A stretch of DNA of 64,000 nt from assembly GCA_036562565.1 (NCBI GenBank), contig DATCJY010000011.1, positions 1-64,000 of the forward strand, read 5' to 3'. This document shows, piece after piece, positions 16,441-28,600 of the stretch. The first letter of the stretch is position 1. Every line of letters begins with the position of its first letter. The stretch is from DATCJY01 sp036562565. Lineage in GTDB: Bacteria; Bacteroidota; Bacteroidia; Flavobacteriales_D; Sanyastnellaceae. A program made the position numbers and the translations under genes. The notes under the pieces were generated by a model that was given only the letters and a program-made list of their open reading frames with translations, had not been told where the DNA came from and ran no database searches.

Positions 16441-19400
16441 TTAGTTATTATTCGGTATGAGGTCAATTTCAATATCATTGTTTGAACCACCGTTGTCTGG
16501 ATTTTCCAATGCGTTGAGTTGAGCTTCACGTTTAGCATTCTCTTCCAACACCCAATGCTCGGTAACATTCTCTTTAATGGCATCAATGGTTTCTCGGGCT
16601 TGATAATAATCCTGCATTCCGATATAGATGTCAACAAGTAGGATGAAGCCTTTGAATTTCCACTCATCATAGGCGGAGAATTTCTCAATCAAGGAGAACA
16701 CTTCACTCTCCGCTTTACTGTATTCGGCTTTTTTGTATTGGCAGTATGCAATGCTGTATTTGGATTCAGCAGCCATTGAGCCTCCCTTCTTGATTACTTG
16801 AGCGAAATCGGACATGGCGGCATCATAGCTACCGTTTTGCATCATGATTCGTCCGCGCCACAAGTAAGCAGTCGTTCTGATTTCATCCGGAGTGCTTGCA
16901 TTGCTCAAAACAACATCTGCATAAGACTTCGCCTCTGTGAAATTGTTGAGCAAGTAATTACACCGCATCAAACCGATTTGCGCCTCAAGTAAGTTGTTCT
17001 TCAACAAAGCCACTTGCTCAAGTTGCCTATAATGTGAAAGTGCTTGTTCGTAGTTCTTGTTGTTGTAGTTAATGGTTGCCGCCACCACAAGGCATTCCTC
17101 AAGGTAGTTGCTGGAGCCTTTGGAGATAACGAAGTTGTAGCTCTCCAAAGCTTTGTTCATATTACCCAAGTCGTAATAACAATTAGCCAAATAATAGTGC
17201 GCATCCAAACCATAATAAGCAGGTTCAAATCGGTTGAGGTAGTCGGTCAACTTTGGAATCGCTTGATTGCAATCGCCATCCTGAGCATAGATAACAGCTT
17301 TGGAGAATACCTCCTCTTCCACTTCGTTTTTTGTTGCCCCACCGATGGTCATGGCATCGTACTGGAATGCAGGGTCGGCAATAAGCACGCTGCGAATTAT
17401 CAGGTAAGCTTCCTTCAACACTTGGTCATTCGGATACTTGGTCTTGAGTTGTACCCAAGTTTCCTTCACTTTGTCTTCATTGCCTTCTTTCAAGTAAACC
17501 AAGCACATATCGCGCATCGAAAACTTGGCATACTGGGAGTTCGGATGCTGCGCCATGATATCGTTGTAATAGGTTTTGGCCTCTCCGATGCGGTTCTCTG
17601 AAAGATAGGTCTTCGCAATTTCGTATTTGGCCTCCACAATAAACTTCGAATTTGGGAACTCCGTGAGCAAGCTCTTGAGTACAGAAATCTTCTGATCGTT
17701 CTGAGTATTGTAGCCATAGCTCATACCCTTTTGGAACAAGGCATATTCTCTGTCACCCTGAGTATTGGAAGTGACTTTGTCATAATAGGCAATCGCCTGT
17801 GCATAGTTTTTAGCCACCAAGAAACAGTCACCAATACGCAAGTAAGAGTCGTTCACTTTGGATGTCTCCTTGCTGTGTGAGCCATCCACATATTTTCTGA
17901 AAGATGTGTTCGCCTTGTTATAAAAACTCAAAGCAGTCTCGGTGTTCTGCTCGTTGTTACCCATTTTGAAATAGGCATATCCTTGACCATAGTTGGCCAA
18001 TCCATAGAACTCACTGGCATAAGCACCTGCAGAAGCCATAAAGTCGTTGTAGCGCTGAACGGCCGTGCTGTATTCCTTTTGGCGAAATTTCAATTCCGCT
18101 TTCCAGAAACGTGCGTCAGCAGAGAGAGTAGGGTTCACATCATAGGTAAATACCTTATCAAAGAATGAATCGGCATGGGTATAATTCTCTGACTGGAACA
18201 ATTCAACTCCGCGGTTATAAGCTACCACCTGATAAGCTTCTTTCACTCGCGCATCCTTGTTTTGGATTTTATCCAATGAGTTCAACGCTTTCTCATAGTT
18301 GCGTGTTTTCATGTACACGTTGAGCAAGAACTCATACGCCTCATCTCTTCGTGGACTATTCGGATATTTATTGAGATAATCTTCAAAAGCTGAGATCGCC
18401 TCGTGGAAAGGATTGTAAGACAACTCAAAAGCGAGCTTCGCATAATTGAACAATGCATCTTCTTGGATATCATGATTGAATTCCATGCGTGATGCTTGAT
18501 CAAATGCATTGCGTGCATATTCCTTTTGCCCAAGCTTCAGATAACATTCTCCCATGTTATAAGAAGCGAGTTGATGCAATTCATCATTGGCTTTATTACA
18601 ATTTGCATAAGCATCAATCGCTCGTTGCCATTGACCTGTGCGGTGATATGCATAACCCAATTGATAAAAATCTTCACGGGTGATATCGCCTTTTGGAGTA
18701 GCGCTATGATATTGTTCCAAGTAAGGAATTGCTTCTGCATACATTCCTTTGATGCAATAGGAGTCACCAATCAAACGCGCAATCTCAGGGACACGTTTGG
18801 TGGAGTTTGCCTCGGCTTGTTGCAATGCTTGAGGGCCATAAGCGATTACTTCATCATACTTCTGTTGCTTGTAATAAATCTGTGTGATATAGTAAGGAGT
18901 CAGAGGTTTGAAAATCGGATCGTTGTCCAACATTAGAAATCCTTCCAAGGCTGTTTGATAATCACCTTGCTCATAAGCAATGTGGCTGTAATAGTAAGTA
19001 GCCGGTTGCTTGAAATCGCTTTCCGCTTGTTTGGCTTCGAACAAGTCTGTGCGGGCTTTTATCAAATCTCCGGTTTCAAAACGGGCGTGCCCTCGCTTAT
19101 AGTAGAACTCGATGCGCTTGTCCTTGCTCAGGTTGCGCTCTTCCACAAACTCAAACCACTCCAGAGCTTTCTTGTATTGTCTGTTCCTGTAACTGAAGTT
19201 GGCGAGTTCAAAATACACGTGTTGTTTCCAAGGAGAATCAGGATGCTCCAACACAAATTTTTCCAATTGATACTCTGCATCCTTGTGCAAGAGATAGAGC
19301 GCACAAATGCCACTGTAGTATTCAGCATTTATGCGCAAAGCGTGATGAGGGTTCTTCTCCTCTGAAATGTATTGCTCAAATTTCTCTTTAGCACCTACAT

Positions 19401-19539
19401 ATTTTTCATGGTCGAAGAGCTCCAACGCTTCTCTGTAGAGACGTGTATTGTCGTATAGTGCTATAGGCTCCTGAGCCCAAATTACCTGGCTCAATATGAC
19501 CAGTAGCACACCTATGGATAGTTTTTTCATGCCTTTCAT
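16441..19539 (-). CDS. Large exported tetratricopeptide-repeat protein
   Basis: This 1032-aa protein begins with a signal peptide (Met at 19539, or Met4 giving MKKLSIGVLLVILSQVIWAQ). Nearly all of the mature chain consists of 34-residue helical TPR motifs, for example YYSGICALYLLHKDAEYQLE, QLGYAYHRTGQWQRAIDAYA, YNMGECYLKLGQKEYARNAF and YYLANCYYDLGNMNKALESY. It is therefore a periplasmic or envelope scaffold rather than an enzyme. It is followed after 15 bp by the barrel gene. Pairing of a long TPR protein with an outer-membrane barrel suggests a joint envelope complex, which is an inference from gene order. The C-terminal tail (DNGGSNNDIEIDLIPNNN) is acidic and unstructured. Confidence 0.82.
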   Translation of the reverse strand: MKGMKKLSIGVLLVILSQVIWAQEPIALYDNTRLYREALELFDHEKYVGAKEKFEQYISEEKNPHHALRINAEYYSGICALYLLHKDAEYQLEKFVLEHPDSPWKQHVYFELANFSYRNRQYKKALEWFEFVEERNLSKDKRIEFYYKRGHARFETGDLIKARTDLFEAKQAESDFKQPATYYYSHIAYEQGDYQTALEGFLMLDNDPIFKPLTPYYITQIYYKQQKYDEVIAYGPQALQQAEANSTKRVPEIARLIGDSYCIKGMYAEAIPYLEQYHSATPKGDITREDFYQLGYAYHRTGQWQRAIDAYANCNKANDELHQLASYNMGECYLKLGQKEYARNAFDQASRMEFNHDIQEDALFNYAKLAFELSYNPFHEAISAFEDYLNKYPNSPRRDEAYEFLLNVYMKTRNYEKALNSLDKIQNKDARVKEAYQVVAYNRGVELFQSENYTHADSFFDKVFTYDVNPTLSADARFWKAELKFRQKEYSTAVQRYNDFMASAGAYASEFYGLANYGQGYAYFKMGNNEQNTETALSFYNKANTSFRKYVDGSHSKETSKVNDSYLRIGDCFLVAKNYAQAIAYYDKVTSNTQGDREYALFQKGMSYGYNTQNDQKISVLKSLLTEFPNSKFIVEAKYEIAKTYLSENRIGEAKTYYNDIMAQHPNSQYAKFSMRDMCLVYLKEGNEDKVKETWVQLKTKYPNDQVLKEAYLIIRSVLIADPAFQYDAMTIGGATKNEVEEEVFSKAVIYAQDGDCNQAIPKLTDYLNRFEPAYYGLDAHYYLANCYYDLGNMNKALESYNFVISKGSSNYLEECLVVAATINYNNKNYEQALSHYRQLEQVALLKNNLLEAQIGLMRCNYLLNNFTEAKSYADVVLSNASTPDEIRTTAYLWRGRIMMQNGSYDAAMSDFAQVIKKGGSMAAESKYSIAYCQYKKAEYSKAESEVFSLIEKFSAYDEWKFKGFILLVDIYIGMQDYYQARETIDAIKENVTEHWVLEENAKREAQLNALENPDNGGSNNDIEIDLIPNNN

Positions 19540-19688
19540 GAACGGATTTTACCGCGTATGAAAGTAGAGATTCGCCATTCCCAGCTCTTATATGATTTCG
19601 AAACTTGCGAACGATGGAATGTGAAATCTAGTATAAAATTCCGGGCGAATTTTTGCCTATAGTCAAGTCTTCAGGCTCCCCATTCGCA

Positions 19689-22600
19689 TTAGCGCAACAA
19701 GGTTACAAATCCCTCAAAAGTCAATTTATCAGTCGATTGTCCACGCACAATGAGACGGTAGTTATATACTTCATCCTTAGCGTAGTAATCTCCTCCATTC
19801 ACATTTCCTGTCCACACTTCATGACGATTGCTGGAGCGGAAAATCTCCATCCCCCAACGATCCCAAATCACCAGTTCATATTCCGTAACCTCATCACCTG
19901 TTATCACTGGGAAGAAGACATCATTGATGCCGTCATTGTTAGGTGAGAAAGCATTTGGAATGTAAACTAGCAAACCCGGCTTGAAGTAAACGTATTTGGT
20001 AATGCTGTCACGGCAACCATATTGATTGATGACCAACTGCTCAATCGAATAATTTCCGTTTTCCATAAAGCGGTGACTGAAGCTCGGTTGATTGAATTGA
20101 AAACCATCACTTATTGTATAGAACCAATTTTCGGCAGCGGATGACAAATCAGTCACCATCAAGTCCGGTCTGTCGTAACTAAGAGTATCAGGAACGAAAT
20201 CGAAATCAGCCAACGGCAACGGGCGCACATGGAACACGTTGTTCTCCGAGATGGTTGCGCTACAGCCTGCATCAGTGGTGGCTGTCAGCGTGAGGTGTAC
20301 CAATCCTTGTGGAGTTGCATGGAACCAACCTGTATGACCTGTGTGTTGCTGACCATTGCTCCATTGCCAAGAATGTTGTGTGACAACATATGGAGCATCC
20401 ACTGTGGATGTACCGATAAACTGCTCCTCATCACCAAGACACAAGTCATAGCGCTGCGTCAAGAATGATGGAGCAGGCAATGGATGCACGCGCAAAGTGT
20501 CGCTAACCACATTCTCACAACCAAATGTATTCACCAAGCGAACAGCGACATCATAAGTTCCCGGTGCAGCAAAGAGGTGCTGAAGCGTTGTTCCCGTTCC
20601 ACTTGACTGACCATTGATGAACCACTCCGATTGAGCAAATTCTCCAGTGCTGGTGTCATAGTGAACCAATAACGTTGCCGGTGTTTCAAAGCAATGGTCA
20701 TCAGCTTGCAAAACCGCATTCGGACTGGGAAGAATATCCAATGTTTCCGTGATGGCAGCTGTACAACCTTGATCCGTGGTAACCGAAAGTCCGATGGCGT
20801 ATGTACCGAGTGCACTGAAGACATGCGTTGCAGATGCTCCATTTCCAATTGAACCGTTGTTAACGGTCCAAGCGTGAGAAACAATGCTGCCGCTTGCTAC
20901 AGAAGATGCGTCATTAAATAAAACAGTATCATTTAGGCAAGCACTTGTCCATGACATGGATGGCACCGGTAAAGGATGAACTGTCAGCACACCATCTTCC
21001 GTTGCCTCACAACCTATTGCACTCGTAATAGTGACAGAATATGGATAATCGCCTGCTTCGGAATAGCTGATACTTGTCGGTATCCACGCGTTGCTCATGG
21101 GTAATTGGTCAAATGTCCATGAAGCAGTTGTTGTGCTACCGTTCGCTGACGAGTTATTGATAATCACCGTGGCAACACCGGCACACACTGGCAGAACAAT
21201 GACATCCACCACAGGCAACGGGTGCACGACTATCTGATGATTCAAAGAACTTTCACATCCATCCGCATTGGTGAATTCATAATTCAATGGAATTGTAATA
21301 GGTTGTTGAGCATCCCAGTTTTGGATTAATTCAGCATCGAATGGCATAGCACTATCCCAAATACCGGCAACATATTGAGCAGTCCATGTGCCACCGGCTA
21401 CATTTACCAAATAGCTCAAATCAACAGGAGCGCTATTGACACAAATGGGCGCTGCATTGCCGGTAATCATGAGTGCGGTCGTGTCCTTGACCATCACCTG
21501 CAACGCTTCCTGATTGGAGCACCCGTTATCATCCGTAAAGTGATAAGTCAACGCAGACACTGCTGGCAGCGTGTAGGTATTCAAAGCGTTAATCACACCA
21601 TCAGCATTATACCAAGTGCCACCTGAAGGGATTGCCTCAGGCAATTCAATCACACCATCATTTTTACAGAACGGGCCATAATCCGGTAAGTTGATGATTG
21701 GTAAATCATGCACCGTTACATTTTCTAGGTGCACACCTTGACAACCGATGGCACTTGTAACTCTGAGCATAATCGTGTAATTCCCTGACGTACCATACAC
21801 AATATCCACAGGAACCACACTTGTCTGAATCACATGTCCCGGAATGGTCCATTCGTAAGCCGTAAGTACAGAGCCATTGACAGAAGAAGTATTCGCGAAC
21901 TGCACTGTATCATTCATACACGCATCCTCCACACTGAAGTTGGCCACGGGAATTGGATGCACCCGGATTGTACCAGTAGCCCTACTTGAACATCCGGCAG
22001 CATTCGTGTATTCGTAACGCAACGGAAAGTCCTGCGGGCTCAACAAAGCCACTGCGATTTCAGACGGGTCAAATTGTGTGACACTGAGATCTGCGACACC
22101 TCCACTTGAATAAGATGTATAGAACTGACCTCCCGAGACATTCACGATGGTCGATAAATTGAACGGAGTTGCATCGATACAAATCTCCGGAACGGATGCA
22201 AATGACACAGCCGTTGTATCCAGAATCTCAAACGGCAAGGAAATCTGCCATGGACAATTGTTCACATCATCCACGTAGGAATACACCAACAAATGATTTC
22301 CCGCAGCAAGCGGTTCGATGGGCAAACTTGTGATAGCACTGCTATTGAAATAATAAGTACCGGTAGTACCATCAATTACAGGCAATACAACTTCCGATTC
22401 ATTCTTGCAATACGCATCATCAAACGTTACTGTTGGAATAAACGGCTGTGTAACGAACACCTCTGTTGAACCTGTTTCTGTACAGCCGTTTTCATAAGCC
22501 ACCCAATTATAAACAGTGGTGGTTGTCGGGAACAATCCATAGGTAGTTGGACCGAACGTCTGAATGGTCGTCAAGCCATTGCTCCACGACAAGGAGTCCA

Positions 22601-25600
22601 TGCCCGTTGCCACCACCATTGCTGTGTCGTTCAAGCATATTTCCAACGGAGTCGGAACAACAGCATTTACATAGAACAAGCTGACTTGAATTTCGTCTTG
22701 AGCAGAACAACCGAGTGAATCAATTTCGAGATGGTAGTTACCGGCCTCAGAAACGGTGATGGAATTACCGGTACTGCCATCCGACCAATTAAAGCTTACA
22801 CCCGGCAACACAACAGGTTGCAATACCAAAGAAGAGCCATTGCATATCGTAGTATCATTGCCAAGACTAAAAGTCAAATCAAGCACAACCACGTTGATGA
22901 AATCTTCAGCACTACATCCGTTGTGCGTAACAGTGAGCGAATAAGTACCTGCTGTTGTCACCGTGATGCTAGGATTGGTTGAACCGTTCGACCAGGAATA
23001 GCTCACTCCTGGCATCACGGTAGGTTGCAACACCAACGATGCCCCCAAACAAATCGTAGTATCGTTTCCAAGAGTAAAGGACAAATCCAATTCGCTTACA
23101 TAAATGCTGTCCGTAGCGCTACAACCCAGTTTGTCAATTGTAAGACTCACCCAACCTTCTTCTTGAATTTGAACGGATGAAGTTGTAGCTCCGGTGCTCC
23201 AATTGTATTGCACGCCATCCTCCACTTGCGGATGGAGCATTACGCTTTGATTGACACAGAACAGCGTATCATTACCAAGGTTGAAACTCAAATCCAATAC
23301 CTCAATTTGAATGGTATCTGATGCCGAACACCCCAGTTGCTCAACCGTCAATGCATAAGTTCCGGCATTCTGAACCGCAATTGTGGAGCCTGTTGAGTTA
23401 TCGCTCCAGGTATAGCTGACTCCGCTATTCACCGCGGGATTGAGTACATAAGTACTGCCTGCGCAAATCGTTGTATCGTTGCCGAGTGTGAAGCTCAAAT
23501 CAAGCACATCTACCATGACAGAATCTTCCTTCACGCAATTATCAATCGAAATACTCAAGCCATATAATCCGGGTTGAGTAACGACCAATGAATCCAAGGT
23601 GCTTCCATCGCTCCATAGATAATCCACTCCTGCAGGCACAACAGGATGTAGTGTGGCGCTCTCTCCCGCACAGAAGAAAATATCAGGGCCGAGATCGAAG
23701 CTCAAGTCCATCACATGCACCTCGATGGAGTCAGAGTAAGGACAATCGCCATAGACAATATCAAGGTAATACCACCCCGGAGAACTCACAGTGATAAAAT
23801 CGCTTGTTTCACCCGTAGACCATTGATATGTAGCCTGAACGAGTGATTGACCAATTTGAACCGACTCACCTGCACATATGGTAACATCCGGTCCCAACTC
23901 AAGAGGAGACCCCGTAGGCGATACCGTGATTGTTTGCGTCATGCTCACCGTATCGTTCAATATCTGATTGATAACATAAAGCGTTACATCATACTCACCC
24001 GGAGCATAAGCGTGAACAGGATTGTCTTCTGTGGAAGTTTGTCCATCACCGAATTCCCAGAGGTATTCCACTCCCATACCGGATGTAGCATAGTTGAAGA
24101 AGATGATGCTATCCCCTGTACAATTGGGCTGGTGAAAGAAGTCCGAAATCATCAATGTGGGATTGAAGGGGCTACAATCAGGATTCGAGTTCGGACTCAC
24201 CGTAAATGTAAAGCCCAGCGTTCCGGTTGTACTGGATGGATAAACCACCTGCACATAGAAATCTCCTTCCGTTCCCGATACACAAGCGATACTGTTATTG
24301 ATGTAGGCATTAATAGAACATTCCTGTCCGGCCAACATGGTAGAGCAATCGCTGCCATAGAACAAACGGTAGCGCACCTGATCAGCAGAACCATAGTTAT
24401 TCATCGAACCGAGGTTCAATTGAAACAAGATGTCTGCTAATTCGGTTCCCGTATAAGAGAACTTGAACCAACTCGAATTATAACCCTGTGGGCCATGCAA
24501 GCACCCGAGATTGCTCCCATCCTCACCGAAGTCATCTCCCATTGATTGGCAAAGCAATGGGATGGACAACGGATATGTTCCAAACGTAGTTGCCGTAGCT
24601 GATGGAGCATTCACACAATTGTCCCCCGGTATGGGTTTGAACAACACATGTGCACGCACATTGGAAGTGTCCACGTTTGCGCAGCGCTGTACATGATAAT
24701 AGTACACACCCGGCTCCACGCAGAAACGATACCACTGCAATGAACTTCCTGCCACACTCACACTTGACCCTGAACCCAAGTTATACAAGCCGGTATTTCC
24801 GGTATTGGAAATGATAGAGTCACCAGGAATGATTTCTTGCAACAAGCGTCTCGAAAAATTGTTCGGTGCGGTAGCATCGCTTTCTATCGCCACATGGATG
24901 AACCCCGGTTCGTCCACTCTGAATTTCCACCAAAGACTTCTTTGCGTGCCTTGTGCTGCAGTACATGACCAGGTGGCATCTGCGGCATCTCCTGTAGCAC
25001 AAGACATATTGCCCCACCCACCGGCATAAAATACATCATACTCCAAAGGCACATCCGAATATGGTGGAGCATCTTCATTGTTGCCTATTACGTTAGCATG
25101 CGAGTAGAAATCATATTTGGGATCTTGCGGATTGGAATTAATCGGTGTCCAGCGAATCTGCAAATCCATCTGCACATTCGGAAAACTGATATAATACTCA
25201 TCCAGTTCGGCAACGATATAATACCTGCGCTTGGTGGTATCCACCTGACAGATATCGCTAATGAAGGTGTAAGTGGTCTCTTCTGATCGAGAGCAGTTGG
25301 TGTTGATATTCGTATGCACCTGAACCAATCCCGATGCCAGCGTGCTGTCGAGTTCTCCAAGTGCGAGCAAATTCTCAAACGGAATTTCCCCATCCACATC
25401 GGATCTGTACATACGGAACATAATGTTATTTCCCGGAGCAGTAAGGTTGCGAATCTTAATAGACGCTTGCCCCATGCCTTGCACTACAAACGTGTACCAA
25501 AGGTTTCTGCGTTTATACCATGTTTGAGTACCATTTTCCTGATAATATGCATTGTTTGGATGGTCGGGATAAATCGGTGCATAAACATTATTCATACATC

Positions 25601-28600
25601 CACCGGAGGGGTCCGATGAGAAAGCTCCGGTTGTACAATAGAAGAAGTCATTGGACGGAAGCAGGCTCAGGTCAGTAGGATGCACATCCCCCACTTTTCC
25701 GCCATGATAAACTCCATCACCGGGCACAAGTCCGAAGTCGTAGGCATTTCGCGCGAAATCAAAACGCGACACATTCACAGGTTGCACATGCACAACAGGA
25801 GTAAACGTGACGCAATCCTGCGATGGCGTTCCATAAACAACAAGTGTATAGGTTCCCGGCTGCAACCTGCATATCTCCACCATGTTACCGTTATTGGTAC
25901 ATCCCGCAATTGGAGTGGTGGTTGGCAATAGCAAAGAGTCCACACGAACATCCAGCGGATAGAGTTCCTTGTAATAATTGTCTATGCCAGTGATGCGCAC
26001 ATAGTACTCATCATCCGTAGTGAAAACATAGAATGCCAATCGCACCGTTCCTGCACAGCCCAATATTGGAATAGCAGCATAAGGAGTATCTGCCATGGGC
26101 TTGAAGCGCTCCATGCACAACGGATAACTCGTTGCTGCTGACGGAACAGAAGCTGTACCGGTGTTTACCCATGTAAGGGGATTATCATCATTGGCTACAC
26201 ACGCTTTATATGGGCGATTGAAAAACGGACCGGGAGGAACTGTGGTATCGGCCACCACTCTGATAGCCGATGTGTAGTCTATGTTATAAAGCAATCCTTG
26301 CGTTCCGTTGGAGTAGTTATAGGTAGTGTTTTCATGGAAGGCATAGTTGTTATCATATGTAGGTCCATAACCGTAGCTCACCACGGTGTACCAACCTTCA
26401 GGAACAGTAGCACACGGTGGTAATGAAAAATTGGAATAACAACCATTACCGGCATACGGAGCCAATGTGAGGCCATCAATTCCATCAGTAGAAACGCGTC
26501 CTTTGAAAACACGCAATTGAGAAGATGGGGAGTTGGTTTGGCTCAATTCCGTTACTGTAATACGACACGGTTCACTGATATAAAATTCGCGATAAATCAA
26601 TTTCGTAAAACCGTTGCAAGGGGCCAGTCCTGCAATAGTGGCCGGATTATCACGACAAGAAAATGTATCAGCCGGGCTCACTACCGTTAATCCCTGAGCA
26701 ATGATATCCCCCATATTGTATGCATTGTTAGGATCCCAATGGTTGGTGATGCTCTTGGTAAACTTGAAACGCGGTGCCATGATGGCTCCGTTCTCTGTGC
26801 TATCACCTACATGCACCAACGTATAAACTCCCGGGGTAACACAAAACTTCTTTCGGTTATAAGGTGTGGTGGAGTTATAGAAATAGGTGTTGTACATATT
26901 ACACCCTTCTTGCGGGTCTAGACCTTCCAGCTGATTTGGCCATTCAGTGATTCCTTGCATTTGGGCCAGTTCGGCAGCATCGCCTTTGTAAAAGACCGAT
27001 TTCACCAAATGGTTCTGAAGCGCATTGTAATAGTTGAAATTCTCAATGGTCACCATTCCGCTATCAGGCACCATATCATTGTCCGCATCACCTATCAAGA
27101 TTTGTCGATACATCGCACGGTCAACAATATTGGAACAAACTGCAGTATCAGGAATGATGGTTTTCTGACATGAAAAGGAAGATGAATCAGCGGTATAAAC
27201 CACATTATCGGCCAACGGGTTTCCTCCGTTAATCCAATCCACATCTCCAAAGGATAACAATGCGTATTCGGTACTTGGAACTCCCATGAGGGTAATAGCA
27301 AGATTGACCCTGCGACCAAATTGAGAATTGCTACAATGGTATGGGTCACCATTGAGATTGCTACGAGCGAGTAGCTGTATGCTGTATTGCCCTACCGGCA
27401 GACAGTTCATTACAATGGCGCCATTTGAATCAAACGGACCTTCATAGTACAAGCTATTGATTACGTCCAAGTTATCACAATCATTATCCGGTGTCTGATG
27501 GAAGATGCGCACATACATTTCATGATTATAGACTTGATAGTTACATGTCTGGTTCTGAACATAAGCGCGCAGCAATACATTAGCCGGAGCAGGAACATCC
27601 AAGGTAAACCACGTAGTGAGGTCATAAGTGGTCGTTCCTATCGTAACCCCGTTAGGAGAATTCACATTCCCACATTGAATGGAATCATTGGTGAGCAATG
27701 CATCGCAGGAGAAATAATCTTGACGGACCACGGTGGTACCCGGACTCGGAGTAGGGACAACAGTTCCAAAATCATTGAGCGGATTGAAACCCGCCTCCTG
27801 CGGATAAGCACCGGTGGTCACACCTTCACCGAGGTGCCGGATATAGAAATTGGAATTTCCCGAATAATTAATACGTCCCAATATTTGCACATAGTATTCC
27901 TTATTGGGCTCTAACATGCACGGCAAATGATGGTAGGAATTGGTCAAGGTTCGCACTCCTTTATACACTACTTGCGATGTATCTAGGGATGCCAGATTCA
28001 CGGGGCCTTCAAAAATGCGAATGGTATAAGGCGCTCCATTGAACGCACCTGAAGGATAACTCACATAAAACGAATAGAGGTCAATGTGCGAATCCGTAGT
28101 AAATCGGTACCAAATGCTCTTAGTGTAATGGATGGAGTCCACACCATAGTGTGAGTCATATTCCATGGGCGATTGGATACTCAGGCAATTCCATGAGAAG
28201 TTCAACGTATGGCTTGAGCCGATTGTACCAATATTATAAGCCGATTGAAGTTGATCATGCGCATGCGATGTGGACACCGGATAAGTATAGGCCACCTCCA
28301 GCTCAACGAAGATTTCGCTGTTGGCTGAATTCTTCGCAATGACCTGCACATAATATTCTCCTTGCTCCAGGCACACGTTTTCCGAATAACTCGCAAGCGA
28401 GAACATCGGTGTATAGATGGCCATATCTGCGGCTCCGGGAATTGAGGTGGTACTGTTGTACACAAAAAATCCGGCATCGGTACTCTGAAGAATTTCAGTT
28501 GGTTGGCGCACCAGCACCCGCACCAAACGATGGGTAGGAATCGAAAACTTATACCAAACAGTCTTATTGTAGGTTGGATTCTGAAGGTATTCCCCCGGCT

